This document shows, one piece after another, positions 31,674 through 40,311 of a DNA stretch of 64,000 nucleotides. The stretch is from positions 1-64,000 of IMG/VR virus record IMGVR_UViG_3300046820_003928, one strand, 5' to 3'. Position 1 is the stretch's first letter. The number at the start of each line of letters is the position of its first letter. The DNA comes from a virus. Below the pieces are notes generated by a model. That model saw only the letters and a list, made by a program, of their open reading frames with translations, ran no database searches and was not told where the DNA came from. The position numbers were made by a program, and so were the translations under genes.

Positions 31674-32686
31674 GAAGCCTCAAGAAGAAGTCTTGTTACA
31701 ATATAGGGATCAATATTTGCACATGGTCTCCTATCTTCGAAGTATCCACATTTCTCTTTTGCAACTTGCAAAGGAATTCTAATAGAAGCACCTCTGTCTG
31801 AGACTCCACATCTAAATTCCCTATATGAGCAAGTCTCATGCTGCCCTGTTAGTCGTTGTTCAATTCCGTGACCATAATAGGGAATGTAATCATCATGCAA
31901 TCGACGCAGGACGCTAACAATTCTGTCTATCTCTTTCATTCCTGTTTCTGGATTTCTCGTTGCAGCAGTTGACCAATTTGTATGAGCACCTGCCCCATTT
32001 AGCTCCTTGACCGGCTTCGGATCGAGCTTGGCATTGATACCGTGCTTTTCTCCAACCCGATAGAGAAGCCATCTAGCAATCCAGAGATGGTCTGAAACTG
32101 TGAGAGGATCAGCAGTTCCAATCTGGAATTCCCACTGCCCAGGCATCACCTCAGCATTCACACCGCAAATCACGATTCCTGCGTCCAAACAAGCTCTCAT
32201 GTGGTCTTCAACAAGATCTCGACCACATACTTCATCTGATCCAACGCCGCAGTAGTAGGGGCCTTGCTGTGGTGGATATCCGCCCGCAGGCCACCCGAGA
32301 GGTGTTCCTCCCCTAAACAGCGTGTATTCCTGTTCAATCCCACAAAGCGGTGCCTTGTGAGAATTCTTCTCCATCAGCTTGACAAGATGATGCCGCATAT
32401 TGGAGCGATGAGGTGTTCCATCTGCGTTGTAGACCTCGCAAAGGACAAGAATAGCGAGCTTGTCACTGCTTCTTGTCGGATCCTTGCAGAAAGTGACAGG
32501 AACGAGGATGCAATCACTTTTATCACCGGGAGCTTGATTTGTTGAAGATCCGTCGAATGTCCATTGCGGGATGTCACTGACATCAAGTCTTTCTCCAGAA
32601 AATCCAAAAATCTTTGTCTTGCTTCTAACTCTAGAAGTTGGAAGAGTTCCATCTACCCAAATGTATTCTGCTATAATATTAACCAC
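31670..32686 (-). CDS. glutamine synthetase, type II (eukaryotic/rhizobial-type)
   Basis: Makes glutamine from glutamate, ammonia and ATP. The 338-residue length and motifs match GSII rather than the usual bacterial GSI: WTFDGSSTNQAPGDKSD, CGIEQEYTLF, GPYYCGVGSD, GVNAEVMPGQWEFQIG, the ATP-region NGAGAHTNWST, RLTGQHET, SDRGASIRIP and FEDRRPCANIDPY. Metal ligands and the Glu flap region (HxEDRRP-type) appear intact. The GTG start at 32686 has GGTGAGA upstream. It is coupled to DUF2061 and next to ClpP. Likely boosts glutamine for nucleotide synthesis during infection; a role in base modification is speculation. Confidence 0.93.
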   Translation of the reverse strand: MVNIIAEYIWVDGTLPTSRVRSKTKIFGFSGERLDVSDIPQWTFDGSSTNQAPGDKSDCILVPVTFCKDPTRSSDKLAILVLCEVYNADGTPHRSNMRHHLVKLMEKNSHKAPLCGIEQEYTLFRGGTPLGWPAGGYPPQQGPYYCGVGSDEVCGRDLVEDHMRACLDAGIVICGVNAEVMPGQWEFQIGTADPLTVSDHLWIARWLLYRVGEKHGINAKLDPKPVKELNGAGAHTNWSTAATRNPETGMKEIDRIVSVLRRLHDDYIPYYGHGIEQRLTGQHETCSYREFRCGVSDRGASIRIPLQVAKEKCGYFEDRRPCANIDPYIVTRLLLEAS

Positions 32687-32693
32687 GTCTCAC

Positions 32694-33296
32694 CTATTCA
32701 AACTTGTATTTGATGTCCACGTTGATCTTCAGGTCTGGAACTCTCTTGTGATTTGCAAGACCATGAAGAATTGCTTCATCTGCATCAAGATACCAATCTG
32801 CGTGGCTTTTTTCATGGATTATGTCTAGAAAGTAATTTGGCTCCTTGCCACAATTTGAAGACATCATCTTATAGACTTTCTGATTTAGTCTTTCTGCCTC
32901 TTTTGAGTCTGCCTTAATATCCTCGATCTTTCCAATGGCGCCACTCGAGACGTCATGAATCATGATTGTTGCATCAGGATCGATGAATCTGTAGCCCTGA
33001 TTTCCAAAGCTAAACAAGATTGCACCACAGCTCATTGCCTTTCCCTCGACAATTGTAGCAACAGGAACCTTTGACGACTTAATGTTTCCAATCATCGACA
33101 TTAGGGAGTAAACTTGACCTCCGTAGCTATCGATGACAATTGGTATGATAGGCTGTCCCGTTGATTGAGCCAATGACATCTGTTGTCCAAACTCTTTTGC
33201 AGAGTCTTCATCAAACTTATTGACCCTAATGATTACAGGAGCAGCGCGAAGCTCAATCTCCTTGATCAAGGGAGATACGCAAGTTATTACATTCAT
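32694..33296 (-). CDS. ClpP-like serine protease
   Basis: A 200-residue ClpP-family protease. Elements: IDSYGGQVYS (oxyanion loop), catalytic Ser89 in EGKAMSCGAIL, His114 in IMIHDVSSG, and Asp167 in HADWYLDADEA, all in the expected order. No signal peptide or fused domain. In some phages a ClpP-like enzyme is the prohead protease, but this gene lies far from any head gene here; it could instead pair with a host or phage Clp ATPase. Neighbours are GSII and RNR. Confidence 0.9.
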   Translation of the reverse strand: MNVITCVSPLIKEIELRAAPVIIRVNKFDEDSAKEFGQQMSLAQSTGQPIIPIVIDSYGGQVYSLMSMIGNIKSSKVPVATIVEGKAMSCGAILFSFGNQGYRFIDPDATIMIHDVSSGAIGKIEDIKADSKEAERLNQKVYKMMSSNCGKEPNYFLDIIHEKSHADWYLDADEAILHGLANHKRVPDLKINVDIKYKFE

Positions 33297-33321
33297 TTGA
33301 TTCTCTCGTGTTAGATGAAAA

Positions 33322-36300
33322 CTATCCGCACTTTGCGTATGAACAACTCATACAGCTAAGGCATCCTTCCTGATAGACAAGATCTGAATTTCCACACTGT
33401 GGGCAGGATTTATCTGATGACTTAGTACCGTCCTTGATGTACCCCTTGAGAACGCGAGATATTACCTTTGCAAAGGAAAACATGTCGCTGTTCTTGTCTT
33501 TTTGAAGCTGCTCAACAACGTAGTGAAGAGGAACATCATGTCGCAAAGCAAGAGAGACGGTTCTAGAAAAAGCACCCTGCGTGGGATTGTTGAAGAGATT
33601 GACAACATCCTTGAAGATTAGGTTGTCATCATCTCCAACAGGAACAACAAGATTGTACGTTGTAACCCCGTCTCTCTTTCCGTTCTTAATCAGAGATCCT
33701 GTCTTGTATTTCCGAGGAATCTCAATATTCTCAGGGATACCGCAGAAGACCTCATAGGGCTTTCCGTCATTCAATCCTACGAGAACAAGCCAGGACTCGG
33801 AGATGTCACCATTTCTAATTGTTGCACGGTGAATGTCACAACCAAGGCTCTTTGGGCGCTTCGGCGTAAGACGGCCGTCATCTACCTTCTTTTCTGGTTT
33901 GGGCTCATCAGCCTGGACGAGAACACCTGTCCTGCAACCATCGCGATAGACTGTGAATCCCTTGCAACCTGACTTCCAGGCTCTAAGGTAAACGTCATTG
34001 ACTGTTTCACGGGTTGCTGAATTGGGCAGATTGCAGGTCTTGGAGATCGAATGATCGATCCAGCGCTGTGCTGCAGCCTGGATCTCGACAGACTTCACCC
34101 AATCGATGTCGTTGGCTGTGCCGCCCCAGTACGGGCTCGCCTGTGGATCAGTCTTTCCGGTGACATCCATCCACTTCTTGAACCAGTGGTGATACACTGT
34201 GTACTCCTGCCACTTGTCACCCATGGGATCGACGAAGTCAACGCGGGAGGTGAGGTCTCCCTGTGTGATCTTGCGACGACGCTTGTAGGAGAGGAGGAAG
34301 GCAGGCTCGATGCCGGATGTCGTACGAGTGAGACAGGAGACTGACCCAACGGGCGCTGTCGTGGTGAGAGCGATGTTGCGACGGCCTGTGGTTTCCCACA
34401 TTCTCATGGCATCATCCCCGCATGCCGACATCACCTTGTTGAGGTAGCTGTGATCCTTCTCCTTTCCGTAGTTCCAGACTGGGAAAGCACCTCGCTCCTG
34501 AGCCATAATGAGGGAGGAACGGTGGGCTCCAACCGCGAGGGCCTTGTAGATCTCCTCGGTGACCGCGATCGAACGATCATCGCCGTAACGAACATTCAGA
34601 GCTGCAAGTGCGTCTCCGAGTCCTGTCACGCCGAGACCTGTGCGACGACCGTTAAGACCAGCAGCACGGATCTTGTTCCATAGGTCTGTCTCAATCCGCT
34701 TCACGTGTCCAGGCTGGGGATCATTCTCAATCTTTTGCAAGATCCGATCCACACACTCCACCTCGAGGTCGACAAGGTCATCCATAAGACGCTGGGCCTT
34801 CATGACGACGCTATCGAAACGATCGAAGTCAAACTTTGCCTTGTCGGTGAATGGATTAACCACGAATGACGTGAGATTGACAACCATGAGGCGGCAGCTG
34901 TCATATGGGCTGAGGGGGATCTCACCGCAATTCTTCACACAGACGCCAGAAGATTCTATAAACTTGTCATCTGAATTTGAAGTAATCACAAAATAGTTGT
35001 GGTTGTCATCAACGGTGATGTTGTAGACATCTTCGAAGCCAACGAATTCCACAGAGGCGACCTTGTGGTTTCCAATGACACAGCTCTTGAAGTTGCTGAA
35101 GTTTTCAAATCTAAACTCATTAGAGATGTGGATCGGTGCGCCGATGGACTTGGCGTGCGATGTCCATGACTGCTTGGTGATCTTTCCATCGCGCGCATAG
35201 ATCTTCTGGCCCTCAGAAATTAGCTCTTCGTTCGTGAAGCCGCTGAACCTTCCGTTGGTTTCTCCTGGATGAGATGCGAAGCTATGTTTCCACTCATCAT
35301 CCATCTGATGATAGGGATTGTTCTCCCCTCTCATTTTGGAGGCATGAAGCTCTCGATGGTCTTCGTGAAGAAGAACGGACAGGTTTTCGATTCGATCGTT
35401 GTGGCTGTCAAAATCCAAGTGGTGGATTGCGTGAGTTTTCGCATCAACTGGTCCACTAAAGAACTCGTGAATGAGACGATACTGCCGTCTGTTCCTGAAT
35501 CCGCCTCCCTTGAGCTTCTCTCCCGTATTGCAGATCTGTCTGTATCCGTTTGAATCGAAGGAGTTGAATGGGACGATGCTATCACCCGGCTTCAGCTCGG
35601 AGAGTGGAACATACACGAGATCCTTACGAAGAATCTTGTGATCTGGGGTGGCGCGAAGAGACGATCCATCATCCAGCATTAGCTTCCAAACTTCTCTCTT
35701 TTCCCCGGTGAGGCGAGGACTTCTGCCCATCTTTATGACAGTCTGTCCCGTCTTGAGATCAGTAGAATAGACCGGAACGTCACGTCCCTCTTGAGCGAGG
35801 AGCGCAATGCTCACAGCATTTCGACCGTCGGCGACAGCAATGAGAGAGTCTCCCGTGATGCAGGGATTCGTCGAGATTGTCTTGTAACCAGCGTCACGGT
35901 AGCAATCGACGATACCTTCATTTACCACAGTGTCCCAGAAGAGAGCACCCGGCTCTGCAGATGACCAGGCAGCATCAACAAACTTATCCCAAACCTGCTT
36001 AGCGTTGATGACCTTCGTGATCTGAGCGTCCTCGACCTGAGATTCAACGGGCCAACGAAGGGTGAAGTCGGATCCAATCTCAACAGCCTGCATGAACTCG
36101 TCAGTGAAGCGGATCGAGATGTTGGCTCCTGTCACCTTCTTGAGGTCACGCTTGATATCGATAAAAGTCTCAATCTCCGGATGACGACAGTCAATTGTGA
36201 GCATGAGTGCGCCACGGCGTCCACCCTGCGCCACCTCGCGCGTGGAGTTAGAGAAGCGCTCCATGAATACACCAATGCCATCTGTGGTCCGAGCAGCATT

Positions 36301-36753
36301 GGACGTAGGCTGCCCCTTCGGGCGTATGGTCGAGATGTCAAACCCGACTCCGCCGCGGCGCTTCATGATCTGGACCTGCTCCTGATCAGTGAACAGGATG
36401 CCAGCATAGCTGTCATGTGGCTGCTCAACAACAAAACAGTTCGACAGGCTCTGGAGCTGGTGAGGGTTCCCGATACCAGACATCGGGGAGCCCTGGGGCA
36501 CCACATCCCTGAAATCTCTAAGGAGACTGTAGATCTCATCCTCGCTCATTGCGTTTGGATACTTTGCCTCGACGCGGGCGAACTCCTTTGCAATACGACG
36601 ATGCATCTGATCTGGGTTTGTTTCCAGTAGATCTTCTCCGTTTCGCAAAGCATACTTCATAAAAACATCGGGTGCGAGAGCATCGCCCTCAAAATACTCA
36701 GAGGACTCGCGAAGAGCCCTCTCCTTGACAGATTCAGACATTTCAAGCTCCAT
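33322..36753 (-). CDS. nrdJ: class II (B12-dependent) ribonucleotide reductase with intein
   Basis: Adenosylcobalamin-dependent RNR, 1143 codons of which 311 encode an intein, leaving an 832-residue enzyme that reduces ribonucleotides. Markers are SPMSGIGNPHQLQSLSNCFV (redox Cys), RRGGVGFDIS, NPCGE split by the intein at the thiyl-radical Cys, TAPVGSVSCLT (glycyl/substrate region) and the C-terminal Cys-rich tail (CPQCGNSD, CLSCMSCSYAKCG), which reloads the active site. No NrdB partner is needed. ATG 36753 is used; an ATG at 36741 has a better GGAG and is a fair alternative. Needs host cobalamin. Confidence 0.95.
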   Translation of the reverse strand: MELEMSESVKERALRESSEYFEGDALAPDVFMKYALRNGEDLLETNPDQMHRRIAKEFARVEAKYPNAMSEDEIYSLLRDFRDVVPQGSPMSGIGNPHQLQSLSNCFVVEQPHDSYAGILFTDQEQVQIMKRRGGVGFDISTIRPKGQPTSNAARTTDGIGVFMERFSNSTREVAQGGRRGALMLTIDCRHPEIETFIDIKRDLKKVTGANISIRFTDEFMQAVEIGSDFTLRWPVESQVEDAQITKVINAKQVWDKFVDAAWSSAEPGALFWDTVVNEGIVDCYRDAGYKTISTNPCITGDSLIAVADGRNAVSIALLAQEGRDVPVYSTDLKTGQTVIKMGRSPRLTGEKREVWKLMLDDGSSLRATPDHKILRKDLVYVPLSELKPGDSIVPFNSFDSNGYRQICNTGEKLKGGGFRNRRQYRLIHEFFSGPVDAKTHAIHHLDFDSHNDRIENLSVLLHEDHRELHASKMRGENNPYHQMDDEWKHSFASHPGETNGRFSGFTNEELISEGQKIYARDGKITKQSWTSHAKSIGAPIHISNEFRFENFSNFKSCVIGNHKVASVEFVGFEDVYNITVDDNHNYFVITSNSDDKFIESSGVCVKNCGEIPLSPYDSCRLMVVNLTSFVVNPFTDKAKFDFDRFDSVVMKAQRLMDDLVDLEVECVDRILQKIENDPQPGHVKRIETDLWNKIRAAGLNGRRTGLGVTGLGDALAALNVRYGDDRSIAVTEEIYKALAVGAHRSSLIMAQERGAFPVWNYGKEKDHSYLNKVMSACGDDAMRMWETTGRRNIALTTTAPVGSVSCLTRTTSGIEPAFLLSYKRRRKITQGDLTSRVDFVDPMGDKWQEYTVYHHWFKKWMDVTGKTDPQASPYWGGTANDIDWVKSVEIQAAAQRWIDHSISKTCNLPNSATRETVNDVYLRAWKSGCKGFTVYRDGCRTGVLVQADEPKPEKKVDDGRLTPKRPKSLGCDIHRATIRNGDISESWLVLVGLNDGKPYEVFCGIPENIEIPRKYKTGSLIKNGKRDGVTTYNLVVPVGDDDNLIFKDVVNLFNNPTQGAFSRTVSLALRHDVPLHYVVEQLQKDKNSDMFSFAKVISRVLKGYIKDGTKSSDKSCPQCGNSDLVYQEGCLSCMSCSYAKCG
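34930..35862 (-). mobile_element. HNH-endonuclease intein in nrdJ
   Basis: A 311-residue in-frame intein, residues 298-608 of the precursor. It begins with Cys (CITGDSLIA, block A), has the block B ATPDHKIL, an HNH homing endonuclease region (HAIHHLDFDSHNDRIENLSVLLHEDHRELH spans about 441-470), block F (VYNITVDDNHNYFVI) and ends VCVKN followed by Cys+1. The penultimate residue is Lys, not the usual His. Insertion is exactly before the active-site Cys of NPCGE, the most conserved point of the host protein, so it must splice for RNR to work. Confidence 0.93.
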
Positions 36754-36772
36754 AAGAATTCTTACTCTTAGA

Positions 36773-38140
36773 CTACTTTCCGTTAATCTCTTTCCACTTC
36801 TCTTTTAGAAGCGTTTTCATGGACGTTCCGTCAGCTTTTACAACATCGTTGAGCGACATCTCATCGGCGTTGAGCAACGTGAATTTCGACATGGAAGTAT
36901 CTATCTGCATAGGAAAGAGCATACCATCTCGACCTGCACGATTCTTTGCAACGAAGATTCGACCAGCGCCGGTTGCTTTTTCATTTGGCTTTCTTGAAAT
37001 TGACAAGACAACGTCAGCGACCATTGCTTTACCATAAGCCTCAGACATGTTTTCGAGTCCAACAATGTCTGAGTTTGACGCATCTCGGTTTGCCTGCGAT
37101 GCTGTCCAGATCGGGAAATTCATCTCCATGGCCATGTTTCGAAGCTCCTCATAGACAAGCTTGAGCTCGTGTCGAAGAGAATCAAACTTGCGAGATGACT
37201 TCATAATATCTGCATAGTCAATAATGATGATGCTCGGCACAAACGACTTGAGAAGAAGCTTCTCAATGTGATTCCGCAAGGTCTGAACTGAAGCCGTTCC
37301 TGTTGGATATTCCTTGATGATAAGCCGCCCAAGCTGCGTGCCCTTGTAGAATTCGATCACTTCATCTTTGCGATCGATGACCTCGCTGCTTGGAATGTTG
37401 CACAGATTGGAGTCGTATCTCAGGCCAACTGCAGACTCAGTAAGCTCGAACGTGTAATGCACCACGTTCTTTCCGACTCGCAAGGCCTCAGCGCCCATCT
37501 GAACAAGAAAGTGTGACTTTCCAACGCCAGTCGGAGCGATAACAACCCCGAGCTCTCCGCGACCGAGTCCGCCATTCAAGATGTCAGGAGCATCAATCTG
37601 CGGCAGTCCAGTCGGGCAGACCTGTCGGCGTGTTCTAACAAATCGTGCCTCCATGTCCTCGAAGAAATCATGACCAACAGAGGCTGGCGTTCCTGCAGCA
37701 AGCGCATCTTTCATGAGACCGACAACTGAATCAAGGTTATCGGTTGCGATCATTTCTACGGCTTTCTCGAGTGCCTCCTTCATCGCCTGCTTCTTGCAGA
37801 AGTCAAGAGTCTTATCCTTGACATAGTCAAGATCGCCAACATTTGGATTTGTTCGCATCCGCTGAAGGTAATCAATGATCTGATCTCGAAGAATGGTGTC
37901 TTTCCCTTCTCGAAGATCTTCTTTGATAATCGTAACCAGCAGCGGCAGGGTCGGGAAGTCCTTGTACTTCTGGTGATAGGTAAAGTATGACTTGCAGAGA
38001 TATTGCAGATACTTGAGATCAAAGTACTCTGGCGTCATGATCTCAATCATCTGCATTGCCCAGGCTCGATCAGTCAGGAATGCCTGAAAGATCTTTTCCT
38101 GGAACTGCTTGCCGTACTGGCTGAAAAAAGCCTCACTCAT
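36773..38140 (-). CDS. DnaB/gp41-like replicative helicase
   Basis: A 455-residue RecA-fold hexameric helicase. The N-terminal ~150 residues are helical, as in the DnaB N-terminal domain; then Walker A APTGVGKSHF, IIIIDYADIM (Walker B), WTASQANRD (motif H3 Gln) and GRDGMLFPMQI with an Arg-finger region. It unwinds the replication fork for the phage polymerase. It overlaps the 5' nuclease gene by four bases and the RNR gene follows after 19 bases. No primase is visible in the window. Confidence 0.9.
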   Translation of the reverse strand: MSEAFFSQYGKQFQEKIFQAFLTDRAWAMQMIEIMTPEYFDLKYLQYLCKSYFTYHQKYKDFPTLPLLVTIIKEDLREGKDTILRDQIIDYLQRMRTNPNVGDLDYVKDKTLDFCKKQAMKEALEKAVEMIATDNLDSVVGLMKDALAAGTPASVGHDFFEDMEARFVRTRRQVCPTGLPQIDAPDILNGGLGRGELGVVIAPTGVGKSHFLVQMGAEALRVGKNVVHYTFELTESAVGLRYDSNLCNIPSSEVIDRKDEVIEFYKGTQLGRLIIKEYPTGTASVQTLRNHIEKLLLKSFVPSIIIIDYADIMKSSRKFDSLRHELKLVYEELRNMAMEMNFPIWTASQANRDASNSDIVGLENMSEAYGKAMVADVVLSISRKPNEKATGAGRIFVAKNRAGRDGMLFPMQIDTSMSKFTLLNADEMSLNDVVKADGTSMKTLLKEKWKEINGK

Positions 38141-39093
38141 TCTGCACCAATGTGATTAACTGCGTAGAACATGTTGTCAATGTCAAAATTTCTAATTCCA
38201 ATAGATTGTGCTTCCCGCATGAAGCCAATCTTATCTCGCTTAGGGGCCCATTTTTCATTCGTAAATCGTATTCTTTCGATTTGTTGCGGAGGGATTGATG
38301 ATGAATCAAGGTAGACTAGCTTCCAGTTGCGACGAATTAGATCTGCAGCGTCACAGACTGATTCGAAGACTTTGACCTTGCCAGTCTTCCTAGATTCTGA
38401 TATTGACAAAAAGTCATCAAGAAGAATATCGTCCTGCAGAGAAAGCTCTGGAAACCGCTTTGCAAGCGTCTTAAACCCGACACCTTGAACGCCGGGAATG
38501 TTATCGGAATCATCGCCGCAAACAGCCTTTGCAAGAGCAAAGTTGTTTGGATGAACTCCAAATTTAGAAATCACCTCGCTGGTATCGACTAGCTTTTTCC
38601 AGGTCGGAGAGTAGATGATCGAATTGTCTCGAATTAGCTGATAGTAATCTTTGTCAGCTGAGAGAATAATGTGAAGCGACTCAGGATGCATGTACCTGCA
38701 GATGTATGCAATGACGTCATCTGCCTCACAATCCTGACCATACATCTGCACAATAGGAAGATGATTTAGCAGCTTTACTATTGCAATAATCTGACTATTT
38801 CGATCAGATACTGTCTGTGGGATATCTTCTTCGTAATATCTGTTAAGCTTCTCAGGTCTCCTGTGCATTTTATAGTTGGGATAGAGAGATCGACGTCTAG
38901 CAGATCCTCCGCTTTCCCAAACAACATAGACTCTCTTTGGTCTAAATCTGGTACAAAGAGATCGAAGCTCGCCCAAAAACCCGACAACTCCGCCAAGGTG
39001 GTTACCATTCACACCCATGGCTGGATGTGCAACGAAGTGTCGGGTAAAAAGGTTGAGAGCATCGACCAACAAGATCGATGCGTCTCCTTTCAT
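38137..39093 (-). CDS. 5'-3' exonuclease / RNase H-like flap nuclease
   Basis: A 318-residue 5' nuclease (Pol I N-terminal/T4 RNase H family). Acidic motifs: LLVDALNLFTRH, the helical-arch region with YPNYKMHRRP, DCEADDVIAY, LSADKDYYQLI and CGDDSDNIPGVQGVGFKTL with helix-hairpin-helix. Processes RNA primers and flaps at the fork. It is embedded between recA and helicase genes with four-base overlaps on both sides, so likely the main replicative copy; a shorter one is next to groEL. Confidence 0.9.
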   Translation of the reverse strand: MKGDASILLVDALNLFTRHFVAHPAMGVNGNHLGGVVGFLGELRSLCTRFRPKRVYVVWESGGSARRRSLYPNYKMHRRPEKLNRYYEEDIPQTVSDRNSQIIAIVKLLNHLPIVQMYGQDCEADDVIAYICRYMHPESLHIILSADKDYYQLIRDNSIIYSPTWKKLVDTSEVISKFGVHPNNFALAKAVCGDDSDNIPGVQGVGFKTLAKRFPELSLQDDILLDDFLSISESRKTGKVKVFESVCDAADLIRRNWKLVYLDSSSIPPQQIERIRFTNEKWAPKRDKIGFMREAQSIGIRNFDIDNMFYAVNHIGAE

Positions 39094-40247
39094 TCTTCTG
39101 ACGCTCCATCAAGATCCGAGAAGTCATCTTGAGGTTCATCGCCAGTTCGCGTAAGAACAACGTCGATTAGAGAATCAAGGTACTCTTTGTATTCTGGATT
39201 CTGTAGAAGCTCTCCAAAGTCTGATTTGTGGAACTTCTTCTCAATGATGGTGTTCCCAGAAGCATCGGTGACTGTAAATGTCTTCCAGGCAGTCGTTCCT
39301 GCAACGCAGATAGTCTTTCCTCCGATGGTCCTCTCTCCAGCATCTCGAAGAACGTCAAAGACCTCCTCGTGCTCAAAGATTCCCTTTCCAAAATGAATCT
39401 GGAAATTGGCAACCCTGAATGGAGGGGCTACTTTGTTCTTCACAGTCTTTGCAGAAACGTTGATTCCAATGATATCTCCGTTCTTGTTCTGGATCTGCTG
39501 ACCTGCGCCCAGCTTGATTCGAACTGAGGCATGGAATGGAATTGCCATTCCACCCGGGACAGTTGTCGGGTCTCCGTGCAGAACACCGATCTTTGTTCTC
39601 GTCTGGTTCAGACAAACCATCAAGACAGACTGGTCACCGATGACACCAGTGATCTTTCGCATGCCCTTCGAGATCGCGCGTGCCTGAAGTCCGATGCTTT
39701 CTTTATCGTAATCCCCTAGAAGCTCTGCCTTCGGAGACGATGCGGCAACGGAGTCCCAGATGATAGTGATGGGAACGTCTTTCTGCATCGCCTTCGCCTT
39801 GACGATCGTCTTCTCAGCAACATCAAAGACTTCTTCAGTACAGTGAGTATCGACGTAGACAAATCGCTTTGAGACGTCAACGCCCAGGGCTCCGAGGTTC
39901 TCAACCGATGTGGCGTTCTCGGTGTCAATATAAACGCAAATTCCTCCCATTCGCTGCGTGGATCGTGCAATCTGTGTCGCGATGTGAGACTTTCCAATAG
40001 AAGGAGGCCCAAAGATCTCGACAATGCGACCTTCGGGCAATCCGCCGTCATGCCTGTTGGATACAATGTAGTCTAGCAGGGTCGAACCCGTTGAGATCCA
40101 CCGCTTTACATGTGTGGGTGATTCATCTTCTGAGAGGTTGTATGCAATTCGTGATCCGTGCTCCTTGTTAAGAGAAGAGATTAGATCAGAGGTAAAGTCG
40201 CCAGAAGCGTCTTCTCCTCTAGTTTTTTCCTTCGCAATTCTTGCCAT
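39090..40247 (-). CDS. recA: RecA/UvsX-like recombinase
   Basis: A 385-residue RecA-family strand-exchange protein. Walker A is GPPSIGKSH (a variant of GPESSGKT), followed by VYIDTENA, TIIWDSVAASSPKAEL (Walker B), LNQTRTKIG (loop/allosteric Gln) and GGMAIPFHASVRIKL. The C-terminal end is acidic (EPQDDFSDLDGASEE). It has AAAGGAG before the ATG. First gene after the terminator, so likely transcribed by readthrough or a promoter I cannot see. Recombination supports phage DNA replication and repair. Confidence 0.93.
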   Translation of the reverse strand: MARIAKEKTRGEDASGDFTSDLISSLNKEHGSRIAYNLSEDESPTHVKRWISTGSTLLDYIVSNRHDGGLPEGRIVEIFGPPSIGKSHIATQIARSTQRMGGICVYIDTENATSVENLGALGVDVSKRFVYVDTHCTEEVFDVAEKTIVKAKAMQKDVPITIIWDSVAASSPKAELLGDYDKESIGLQARAISKGMRKITGVIGDQSVLMVCLNQTRTKIGVLHGDPTTVPGGMAIPFHASVRIKLGAGQQIQNKNGDIIGINVSAKTVKNKVAPPFRVANFQIHFGKGIFEHEEVFDVLRDAGERTIGGKTICVAGTTAWKTFTVTDASGNTIIEKKFHKSDFGELLQNPEYKEYLDSLIDVVLTRTGDEPQDDFSDLDGASEE

Positions 40248-40260
40248 TTTTTCTCCTTTT

Positions 40261-40303
40261 AAAAACAGTACGGGCCCGGAGCATGATTTATACCCCGAGC
40301 CCG
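40261..40303 (-). terminator. rho-independent terminator after the SSB gene
   Basis: On the minus strand arms 40293-40303 and 40271-40281 form an 11-base stem (CGGGCTCGGGG with CTCCGGGCCCG, two G-U wobbles), an 11-base loop and then TACTGTTTTT. It lies just after the SSB stop and would limit RecA expression relative to SSB. Confidence 0.78.
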
Positions 40304-40311
40304 AAAGACTA

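Noticed and set aside
36181-36630. Plus-strand open frame in the RNR gene
   Set aside because: Antisense to conserved RNR motifs; no own context.
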